DNA of 7,142 nucleotides from Streptosporangiaceae bacterium (GTDB lineage Bacteria; Actinomycetota; Actinomycetes; Streptosporangiales; Streptosporangiaceae): the NCBI GenBank assembly GCA_030045295.1, contig JASIGD010000500.1, positions 1 through 7,142 of the forward strand, written 5' to 3'. A program made the translations under genes and the position numbers. Below, piece by piece: positions 1-4,795 of the stretch. Numbering within the stretch: the stretch's first letter is position 1; each line of letters begins with the position of its first letter. The notes under the pieces are model-generated. The model saw nothing but the letters and a program-made list of their open reading frames with translations. It was not told where the DNA came from and made no database searches.

Positions 1-198
1 GGCGGCCACGTGACCCTGCAGCGGCAGCCCATGGTGCCCATGCGCAAAGACCTGCTCGAGCTCTTCGACGTGAGCGAGCTGAAGAAGTACATGACCGAAG
101 AGGAGCTGGCCGGCCTGCCCGGCGCGGCCGCGGCCGCCGCGGAGGGAACACCGCCTTCCGAAGCCAGCGAAGCGCCCGCGAGGAAGGTAGGGAGATAG
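1..198 (+). CDS. sdhA: Succinate dehydrogenase/fumarate reductase flavoprotein subunit, C-terminal fragment
   Basis: This is the last 65 codons of a gene that enters from the left, in frame from base 1 to a TAG at 196-198. The FAD domain and catalytic residues lie outside the window, so the call rests on context and the tail itself. The segment QPMVPMRKDLLELF followed by a charged helix (DVSELKKYMTEEEL) resembles the C-terminal end of actinobacterial Sdh1-type flavoproteins. The gene immediately downstream is the iron-sulfur partner, starting four bases after this stop, so the two are almost certainly co-transcribed and translationally coupled. In this complex the flavoprotein oxidises succinate to fumarate, or the reverse, on the cytoplasmic face of the membrane. 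The last 30 residues are Ala/Glu/Pro-rich (GAAAAAAEGTPPSEASEAP) and probably disordered. A GTG at 10 and ATG codons at 31 and 40 are internal, not starts. Confidence 0.85.
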   Translation, partial: GGHVTLQRQPMVPMRKDLLELFDVSELKKYMTEEELAGLPGAAAAAAEGTPPSEASEAPARKVGR

Positions 199-202
199 AG
201 CG

Positions 203-1015
203 ATGGGCAACAAGGCTGCGCTGCGGGTCTGGCGCGGGGACGCGGGCACCGGAGAGCTCACCGACTACCAGGTCGAGGTCAACGAGGGCGAGGTCGTGCT
301 GGACGTGCTGCACCGTCTGCAGGCGACCCAGGCCAGCGACCTGGCCATCCGGTGGAACTGCAAGGCCGGGAAGTGCGGGTCCTGCTCGATGGAGATCAAC
401 GGGCGGCCGCGGCTGGCCTGCATGACCCGGATGTCGACTTTCGAGCCGGACGAGACGCTGACGATCACGCCGATGCGGACCTTCCCCGTGATCAGGGACC
501 TGGTCACCGACGTGTCGTTCAACTACGCCAAGGCGCGGGAAATCCCGTCGTTCGCCCCCCCGCCGTCGGTGGCGCCCGGCGAGTTCCGGATGCAGCAGGT
601 GGACGTGAACCGGTCACAGGAGTTCCGCAAGTGCATTGAGTGCTTCCTGTGCCAGAACACGTGCCACGTGATCCGCGACCACGCGGAGAACGAGCGGCCC
701 TTTGCCGGTCCCAGGTTCCTGATGCGGATCGCCGAGCTCGAGATGCACCCGGCCGACACCGCCGACCGGCGCGAGATCGCCCAGGACGACTTCGGCCTCG
801 GGTACTGCAACATCACCAAGTGCTGCACCGAGGTGTGCCCGGAGCACATCAAGATCACCGACAACGCGCTCATCCCGATGAAGGAACGCGTGGTCGACCG
901 CAAGTTCGACCCGGTGGTCCGGCTCGGCGACAAGATCACCCGCCGCAAGCCCAAGGACACTCCGCCCGCCGGGGACCTGTCCCCGGCGGCGCGCCGGGTC
1001 CGCTCCGGGAGCTGA
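203..1015 (+). CDS. sdhB: Succinate dehydrogenase/fumarate reductase iron-sulfur subunit
   Basis: A 270-residue protein that passes electrons from the FAD of the flavoprotein subunit through three clusters to the quinone site of the membrane anchor. The N-terminal ferredoxin-like domain binds [2Fe-2S] through C53, C58, C61 and C73 (WNCKAGKCGSCS, then LAC). The C-terminal domain has CIECFLCQNTC (C144, C147, C150, C154) and CNITKCCTEVCP (C202, C207, C208, C212). By analogy with E. coli SdhB, C144/C147/C150 plus C212 hold [4Fe-4S], and C154/C202/C208 hold [3Fe-4S]. C207 is an extra cysteine. The sequence closely resembles, from memory, mycobacterial Sdh1 subunit Rv0247c, including FRKCIECFLCQN and CTEVCPEHIKITDNALIPMKERV. 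The ATG at 203 is preceded by GGGAGA (190-195) at 7 bases. The last 30 residues are a basic, Pro-rich extension; the DNA there (971-998) can fold into two short strong hairpins. The membrane anchor is not in the window and probably lies upstream of sdhA, as in the mycobacterial locus. Confidence 0.96.
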   Translation: MGNKAALRVWRGDAGTGELTDYQVEVNEGEVVLDVLHRLQATQASDLAIRWNCKAGKCGSCSMEINGRPRLACMTRMSTFEPDETLTITPMRTFPVIRDLVTDVSFNYAKAREIPSFAPPPSVAPGEFRMQQVDVNRSQEFRKCIECFLCQNTCHVIRDHAENERPFAGPRFLMRIAELEMHPADTADRREIAQDDFGLGYCNITKCCTEVCPEHIKITDNALIPMKERVVDRKFDPVVRLGDKITRRKPKDTPPAGDLSPAARRVRSGS

Positions 1016-1116
1016 CCGGTATCACGCCCCGCATCCCGGCGTTCCTGTGCTGAAAGCGGACTTTCATCCCTTAGGCGGACGCCGGACGGCGTGCCCATGA
1101 GGCAGATTAAGACGAA
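1016..1116 (+). other. Gap after sdhB with two short inverted repeats
   Basis: I see no gene here. Two small perfect inverted repeats follow the sdhB stop: TGAAAG-CGGA-CTTTCA at 1051-1066, and ACGCCG-GA-CGGCGT at 1079-1092. Neither is followed by a T-run, so they are at most weak or factor-assisted termination or mRNA 3'-end stabilising signals for the sdh operon. In DNA this GC-rich the second is easily fortuitous. The first uses A/T pairs and is less so. Confidence 0.3.
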
Positions 1117-1135
1117 ATGAAACCGAGCCTTCGTG

Positions 1136-1230
1136 CGCGCGGCACCCGGCTACCATGGCTGGTGCCCGGGCGGGGTTTACCGCTGAACCCCTCCGCGCGG
1201 GATACGTGGCCGTGGGGTGAAACCGCGGCC
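1136..1230 (+). promoter_or_regulatory. Possible structured leader upstream of uppP
   Basis: Several complementary segments nest in this stretch. CGCGCGG (1136-1142) can close with CCGCGCG (1193-1199). Inside, CACC (1143-1146) can pair with GGTG (1161-1164). GGGGTT (1172-1177) pairs perfectly with AACCCC (1186-1191) across an 8-base loop. Just beyond, GGCCGTGG (1208-1215) pairs with CCGCGGCC (1223-1230) with one G-U wobble across GGTGAAA. Together these would make a three-way junction followed by a hairpin, ending 56 bases before the uppP ATG. I do not recognise it as a known riboswitch. Transcription of this stretch is assumed, and no clear sigma-70 promoter could be picked out. An alternative pairing GGCACC/GGTGCC (1141-1146/1161-1166) competes with the closing stem. 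Confidence 0.25.
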
Positions 1231-1286
1231 GTTCAGAATCATGGTTTTAAGGAACTGGCTGGTGCCGTGGGGAGCAACGAGCAGGC

Positions 1287-2333
1287 ATGTCGCATCTGAC
1301 GTACGGAGAGGCCGGGCTTATCGGCCTGATCCAGGGCGTGACCGAACTGTTCCCGATCTCCAGCCTGGGGCACAGCGTGCTCGTCCCGGCGCTGATCGGC
1401 GGGTCGTGGGCGCAGGACCTGGACGTGTCCAAGGCGGAGTCGCCGTACCTGGCGTACATCGTCGGGCTGCACGTGGCGACCGCGCTCGCGATGATCGTCT
1501 ATTTCTGGCGGGACTGGCTGCGGCTCATCAAGGCGTTCTTCGCGTCGGTGCAGCACGTCGCGGCTCCCGAGCCGGGGACCGAACGCTGGCAGCCGCAGAC
1601 CACCGACCAGAAGCTGGCCTGGATGATCATCCTGGCCACGGTCCCGGTCGGGATCGCGGGGGTCGCGCTCGAGCACCTGTTCCGAGTGCTGTTCAGCAAG
1701 CCGATTCTCACCTCGGTGTTCCTGTTCGCGAACGGGCTGATCCTGCTGGCCGGCGAGCGGGCACGGCGGCGCCACGCGGCCATGGAAGCGGAGCAGATCG
1801 CCGCGGACGAGCGGGTGGTCGCCGAGCGGCAAACAGCCGCGGTGGCGACCGGAAGCGGCGGCATCGCCGGCGGGCGGCACTCGGCCGGGCAGCGGGCGAT
1901 GAAACAGCACCAGGCGGGCCTCGCGGTGGAATCGGACCGGCGGCTCACCGGCGTCGGGTGGGTGGGCGCCTTCGTCCTCGGCTCGGCGCAGATCCTGGCC
2001 TTGCTGCCCGGGATCAGCCGGGACGGCATCGTGATGGTCGCCGGGATGTTCCGCGGGCTGTCCCGGCAGGACGCGGCGCGGTTCTCGTTCCTGCTGTCGG
2101 CGCCGGTCATCCTGGCGGCCGGCGTGCTGAAGATCCCCGACCTGACCGGGCCGCTCGGCGCCGGGATCCACGGCCAGGTGCTGTTCGGCAGCATCTTGTC
2201 GTTTGTCGGCGCGTACCTGGCCCTGCGGTTCCTCATGCGCTACTTCAGCAACCCGAAGCGGACCCTGACGCCGTTCGCGATCTACAGCCTGATCGTCGGG
2301 CTCGGCTGCCTGGTTTACTTCTCGGTGCGGTGA
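1287..2333 (+). CDS. uppP: Undecaprenyl-diphosphate phosphatase (UppP/BacA family)
   Basis: A polytopic membrane protein of 348 residues that dephosphorylates undecaprenyl diphosphate, recycling the lipid carrier for peptidoglycan and other wall polymers. Overexpressed homologues give bacitracin resistance. Motif 1 is intact near the N-terminus: QGVTELFPISSLGHS, giving the (E/Q)xxxE pair Q16/E20, S25/S26 and H29. Motif 2 is PGISRDGIVMVAG (241-253) with R245; most family members have Ser or a similar residue where D246 sits. Hydrophobic segments cover roughly 54-74, 112-129, 139-156, 224-240, 268-282, 299-317 and 328-345. The family usually has about 265-280 residues. The excess is a charged Arg/Ala/Gly-rich stretch at about 157-219 between two membrane segments, plus a loop at 90-108. 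No in-frame start lies between the ATG and a stop at 1248-1250, so the start is forced. The Shine-Dalgarno is poor: GGGGAG (1269-1274) sits 12 bases away. The gene is convergent with the hydrolase downstream, with 4 bases between stops. Confidence 0.93.
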   Translation: MSHLTYGEAGLIGLIQGVTELFPISSLGHSVLVPALIGGSWAQDLDVSKAESPYLAYIVGLHVATALAMIVYFWRDWLRLIKAFFASVQHVAAPEPGTERWQPQTTDQKLAWMIILATVPVGIAGVALEHLFRVLFSKPILTSVFLFANGLILLAGERARRRHAAMEAEQIAADERVVAERQTAAVATGSGGIAGGRHSAGQRAMKQHQAGLAVESDRRLTGVGWVGAFVLGSAQILALLPGISRDGIVMVAGMFRGLSRQDAARFSFLLSAPVILAAGVLKIPDLTGPLGAGIHGQVLFGSILSFVGAYLALRFLMRYFSNPKRTLTPFAIYSLIVGLGCLVYFSVR

Positions 2334-2337
2334 GCTG

Positions 2338-3258
2338 CTACCGGTTCAGGGCCGCGAGCACCTGGTCGGCCATGACCCGCTGCCCCCGCTCGTTGGGATG
2401 GAAGGGGTAGGCGAGCGAGGTCGGGACCAGGCCCTCCACGTCCTTGACGTCCGGGGCCTGGCAGGCGTCGTGGCCGATGGTCGGCGTGTAGGTGTCGACG
2501 TACGTGGCGCCGTTCGCCGCGGCCGTGCGGGCCAGCATCTGGTTGAGGTCGATCTCGATGCCGCGCAGGTAGGGCACGTCGCCGAAGGCGAACGGCACCA
2601 GCGGCCAGCAGCCGTCGCCGGTGTTGGGCAGGATGTCCGGGTACCCGACCAGCAGCACCCGCGCGGACGGCGCCCGGGCGTGGATCCCGCGCAGCACGGC
2701 GGCGATCTTCGGCGCGGCGGCGTCGATCGCGGCCACGAGCCGGTCGGTGCCGCCCGAGGTGTAGTGCCGCTGGCACGGGTTGCCGAACGGGCTGGTGAGG
2801 CTCAGCCTGGCGCACGTGGTGAGGATGCTGGGAAACCCGATGTCGTCGCCGCCGATGGTCAGCGTGACCACCGAGTCGTTCGGAGCCAGGAAGCTGAACT
2901 GCGGCGGGTTGGTGCCGAGCAGGACGGACTCCGGCCGGGTCATGTCCGCGGTCGTCGCGCCGGTGCAGGCGGCGTCGACGAACCGGGCCAGGCCGAGGGC
3001 GGCCGCGGCGTCGGCGCCGTAGTTGTGGGTGGAGCGCAGGCACCCGGCCGGGGTACCCGACGGGCTGGTCGGGACCAGGTCGCCCGCGGCGAACGAGTCG
3101 CCCAGCGCGACGAACGGCCCGCTGAGCGGCCTGGCGGCGGGCAGTATCTGGCCTGCCTGGACGGCGGCCGGCAGCGCCAGCGCCAGCGCGACCGCCAGCA
3201 CCGTCGCTATGGCTATCGCCGTACCCGTCCGTTGCAGCCGCCCGAAGCCCTCTCGCAT
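2338..3258 (-). CDS. Secreted SGNH/GDSL-family hydrolase (lipase/esterase-like)
   Basis: A 306-residue exported esterase or lipase of the streptomycete type (S. scabies esterase and S. coelicolor SCO1725-like enzymes). Its start has a basic n-region (MREGFGRLQR), a long Ala/Leu/Val core to about residue 30 and a likely signal peptidase I site after VQA (33-35). Block I is GDSFAAG with nucleophile S55. Block III is IGGDDIGF (135-142), with Asp at the place of the usual Asn of GGND. Block V is FHPNERG with H287. No Asp sits two residues before this His, so a Ser-His dyad assisted by a backbone carbonyl is likely, as described for S. scabies esterase. Six cysteines (73, 98, 149, 162, 217, 266) match the three-disulfide pattern of these secreted enzymes. 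The ATG has an excellent Shine-Dalgarno, GGGGAAGG on the minus strand (3266-3273), 7 bases away. The natural substrate cannot be read from sequence. Confidence 0.92.
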   Translation of the reverse strand: MREGFGRLQRTGTAIAIATVLAVALALALPAAVQAGQILPAARPLSGPFVALGDSFAAGDLVPTSPSGTPAGCLRSTHNYGADAAAALGLARFVDAACTGATTADMTRPESVLLGTNPPQFSFLAPNDSVVTLTIGGDDIGFPSILTTCARLSLTSPFGNPCQRHYTSGGTDRLVAAIDAAAPKIAAVLRGIHARAPSARVLLVGYPDILPNTGDGCWPLVPFAFGDVPYLRGIEIDLNQMLARTAAANGATYVDTYTPTIGHDACQAPDVKDVEGLVPTSLAYPFHPNERGQRVMADQVLAALNR

Positions 3259-3376
3259 GCGCGGACCTTCCCCGTTCGCTCGGCGGCCAGGCTACGCCAG
3301 GTGAAACATTACCTACGTAGGGTACATCAGCAGCGCCGCGACGGGCAGGGGCATTATTCAGGACGGGAGGCTCACC
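3259..3376. promoter_or_regulatory. Divergent promoter region with a 10-base palindrome
   Basis: This 118-base stretch separates the divergent hydrolase and reductase genes and must hold the 5' signals of both, unless either is read through. The perfect palindrome CCTACGTAGG lies at 3312-3321, inside an AT-richer patch (3305-3326). Allowing mismatches it extends to TACCTACGTAGGGTA (3310-3324). This is the size and symmetry of a dimeric repressor site (TetR-, MarR- or GntR-type), but no regulator gene is adjacent. TAGGGT (3318-3323, plus) and TAATGT on the minus strand fit a TANNNT -10 box, but I see no good -35 box for either. Shine-Dalgarno sequences lie at 3266-3273 (minus) and 3365-3370 (plus). 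Confidence 0.4.
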
Positions 3377-3937
3377 ATGGGCAGGCTCCTCTACCTGGCG
3401 ATCACGTCGCTCGACGGCTACGTCGCCGACGACCAGGGCCGGTACGACTGGGCCATGCCGGACGATGAGGTGTTCGGCTTCGTCAACGATTTCGAGCGGC
3501 CGGTCGGCACCTACCTCTACGGGCGCCGGCTGTACCAGGAGATGGCCGGCTGGGAAACCGCGCACACCCGGGCCGGCCAGTCGCCGCTGGCGCTCGACTT
3601 CGCCCGGATATGGCAGCGCGCCGACAAGGTGGTGTACTCCCGGTCGCTGCAGGCCGCAGCCACCGCGAGGACGCGGATCGAGCGGAACTTCGACCCCGAG
3701 GCGGTTCGGCTGTTGAAAGCGCGAGCGGACCGGGATATGACCGTGGGCGGCGCGGGCCTGGCCGGCGAGGCGATCAAGGCCGGGCTGGTCGACGAGTGCC
3801 ACCTGGTCATCTCGCCCGTCGTGGTGGGGGGCGGCAAGGCAGCGCTGCCCGGGCGTGTGCGGGTGCGGCTCGAGCTGCTGAACCAACGGCGTTTCGGCAA
3901 CGGGGTGGTGCACCTGCACTACCGGATCGTGACGTGA
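3377..3937 (+). CDS. Dihydrofolate reductase-like (RibD C-terminal domain) protein
   Basis: A soluble 186-residue protein of the 'dihydrofolate reductase family' that shares the RibD C-terminal reductase fold. It begins with the typical strand and loop YLAITSLDGYVAD (6-18). It then has GRRLYQEMAGW (49-59), KVVYSRSL (84-91) and the C-terminal nucleotide-site region VGGAGLAGEAIKAGLVDECHL (123-143), followed by ISPVVVGGGKAALPG (145-159). This matches the small YyaP/YwjB-like stand-alone proteins in length and motif order. The glycine-rich VGGAGLAGE would contact NADPH in family members of known structure. The deaminase half of RibD is absent and no other riboflavin gene is nearby, so a riboflavin role is unlikely; the substrate is unknown. 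The start is well supported: GGGAGG (3365-3370) lies 6 bases before the ATG. It is followed after 74 bases by the CBS gene on the same strand. Confidence 0.88.
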   Translation: MGRLLYLAITSLDGYVADDQGRYDWAMPDDEVFGFVNDFERPVGTYLYGRRLYQEMAGWETAHTRAGQSPLALDFARIWQRADKVVYSRSLQAAATARTRIERNFDPEAVRLLKARADRDMTVGGAGLAGEAIKAGLVDECHLVISPVVVGGGKAALPGRVRVRLELLNQRRFGNGVVHLHYRIVT

Positions 3938-3990
3938 CGAAGACCCGGTGCCGCCGCCGACCTCGGCCACCCGATTGATTAACATGACCG

Positions 3991-4014
3991 GATCTGGAAA
4001 AGGAGCAGATCATG
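3991..4014 (+). promoter_or_regulatory. Hairpin with the Shine-Dalgarno in its loop, before the CBS gene
   Basis: GATCTG (3991-3996) and CAGATC (4006-4011) are perfect reverse complements. They enclose GAAAAGGAG (3997-4005), which contains the Shine-Dalgarno AAGGAG, and the ATG follows directly at 4012. A transcript would form a 6-bp stem with a 9-nt purine loop displaying the ribosome-binding site, and the stem must open for the start codon to enter the ribosome. This could tune translation, or the 21-base inverted repeat could be a protein site in DNA. The pairing is seen directly; the function is inferred. Confidence 0.45.
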
Positions 4015-4476
4015 GCCGACACTTCAGCGCAGAAGCCCGTCCCGCCGCAGCCCCCGGCGACCGTCGCGGACATCATGCGGCCACCGCTGTCCACGGTCGA
4101 ACCGAACGACCACGTGGCCGCGGCCGCCTACCTGATGAAGCGCGCGGACGCATCCGCCCTGGTGATCCTGGACCCGCGCACCGGAATGCCGGCCGGCATC
4201 GTCACCGCGACCGACATCGCCCACGCCGTCGCCGACGGCCGGGACCTGAACGAGGCCCGGATCCATGACCTGATGACGGCCAGCCCGGTGGTCATCGACA
4301 AGGCGACCAGCATCAACGCCGCGGCCAGGACCATGACCGGAGGACACTTCCGGCACCTGCCCGTGGTCGGCGACGCCGGCCTCATCGGGATGGTCGACAT
4401 CACCGACGTATGCCGCGCCTTGCTCGACATCGATCTCTCACTGGAATCCGCCGGCGGCACGGCGCAGCCGCAGTAA
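4012..4476 (+). CDS. Two-CBS-domain protein
   Basis: A 154-residue cytoplasmic protein made almost entirely of one CBS pair (Bateman module), the fold that binds adenosyl ligands such as AMP, ATP, NAD or SAM in regulatory roles. CBS1 runs from VADIM (18-22) to GIVTATDIAHAV (62-73). CBS2 runs from IHDLM (84-88) through FRHLPVV (113-119) to GMVDITDVCRAL (126-137). The ribose-contacting Asp of the G-h-h-x-x-x-D motif is present in both halves (D68, D132), although the usual Ser/Thr three residues earlier is T65 in the first and D129 in the second. The N-terminal 17 residues and the C-terminal tail are Pro/Gln/Ala-rich and probably flexible. The architecture resembles mycobacterial Hrp1 (Rv2626c), but no DosR-type box is seen upstream. 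No partner enzyme domain is attached, so what it regulates is unknown. The start is fixed by AAGGAG 6 bases upstream. Confidence 0.92.
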   Translation: MADTSAQKPVPPQPPATVADIMRPPLSTVEPNDHVAAAAYLMKRADASALVILDPRTGMPAGIVTATDIAHAVADGRDLNEARIHDLMTASPVVIDKATSINAAARTMTGGHFRHLPVVGDAGLIGMVDITDVCRALLDIDLSLESAGGTAQPQ

Positions 4477-4498
4477 CCCGCGCCGTGGTTATGGACCT

Positions 4499-4548
4499 TG
4501 ATCGATCTTCGCGGCCGGCCTGATCCATCTTCGCCGCCAGCCTGATCC
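4499..4548. repeat. 22-base tandem duplication
   Basis: Two adjacent 22-base units, 4499-4520 and 4521-4542, agree at 19 of 22 positions; both have the form TGATCxATCTTCGC followed by a GC-rich end. A third copy begins (TGATCC, 4543-4548) and then diverges. The 22-base period is not a multiple of three, so it does not suit a coding repeat. It may be a slippage duplication, a remnant of a mobile element or a pair of protein sites; the sequence does not decide between these. Confidence 0.6.
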
Positions 4549-4589
4549 GGCGCAGCCGGGCTCGATATCCGGCCGGCCGCCGGCCGCGG

Positions 4590-4634
4590 GCCGCCCAGAA
4601 CGCCCAGAGCCGCGCGTTGGTCGTTCTGGCCGGC
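4590..4634. repeat. Imperfect inverted repeat, 13-base arms
   Basis: The arms at 4590-4602 and 4622-4634 pair as 8 perfect base pairs (CCAGAACG with CGTTCTGG), one C-C mismatch and 4 further pairs, around a 19-base interval. In RNA this could be a bidirectional hairpin between the two convergent genes. There is no T-run on either side, so a classical intrinsic terminator is not supported. It could equally be a remnant of mobile-element ends. Confidence 0.4.
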
Positions 4635-4768
4635 GTCTGCGCGAAAGCGGAACTGCGTGCCCGCTCAAGGTCGATGGCGCCGTTCTGCGGCGGAGCCCTC
4701 GCATGGCCGGCTTCGCCGCATTCTTACCGGAATTTTTCGCAGACGAGATTCAGGCGGCAATCGGCTTG

Positions 4769-4793
4769 AGAAAGCGTCGTTTTGGACGACAGC
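4769..4793 (-). terminator. Candidate terminator of the minus-strand operon
   Basis: Read on the minus strand, GC-T-GTCGT and ACGACGC pair as 7 bp with one bulged T around a CCAAA loop, followed directly by TTTCT. The hairpin starts two bases after the stop codon of the transglycosylase-peptidase gene (4796-4798). The stem is short and the U-tract poor, so termination would be modest. The position is right for the end of the operon. Confidence 0.4.
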
Positions 4794-4795
4794 CC

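Larger units (their letters stand above)
4477..4795. other. Intergenic region between convergent genes, repeats only
   Basis: These 319 bases separate the 3' ends of the CBS gene and the transglycosylase-peptidase gene. I see no convincing gene: the open frames here lack ribosome-binding sites and give Arg/Pro-rich translations typical of antisense GC-rich DNA. The stretch holds a weak stem TAACC/GGTTA spanning the CBS stop codon (4474-4491), a 22-base tandem duplication, a GGCCGG-rich run at 4568-4592, a larger inverted repeat and a terminator-like hairpin at the right end. From about 4720 to 4790 it is more AT-rich than its surroundings. Convergent ends plus repeats make this a natural seam between the housekeeping side and the secretion-like operon. 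Confidence 0.6.

Noticed and set aside
1205..1240. GGGGTGAAAC near the uppP leader recalls a piece of the c-di-AMP (ydaO-type) riboswitch.
   Set aside because: The other conserved blocks of that aptamer, including the 3' CCCGAACCCGUCAGCUAA-type segment, are absent.
1117..1299. A 60-codon plus-strand frame in the gap before uppP, overlapping its start, as a possible leader peptide.
   Set aside because: No Shine-Dalgarno at a usable distance, no recognisable composition for an attenuator peptide, and it lies across the candidate RNA stems.
2398..3468. A 356-codon plus-strand frame opposite the hydrolase.
   Set aside because: Antisense shadow typical of high-GC DNA; the minus strand carries signal peptide, SGNH blocks and six cysteines.
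2315..3985. A 556-codon minus-strand frame spanning the hydrolase and the reductase gene.
   Set aside because: Arg/Pro/Gly-rich translation with no domain; it is the shadow of two real genes that each have motifs and good ribosome-binding sites.
3938..4011. A DosR-type box was sought upstream of the Hrp1-like CBS gene.
   Set aside because: No GGGACT-like palindrome is present in the 74-base gap.
4489..4704. A 71-codon minus-strand frame in the 319-base gap.
   Set aside because: Arg-rich low-complexity translation, no ribosome-binding site, crosses the repeats.
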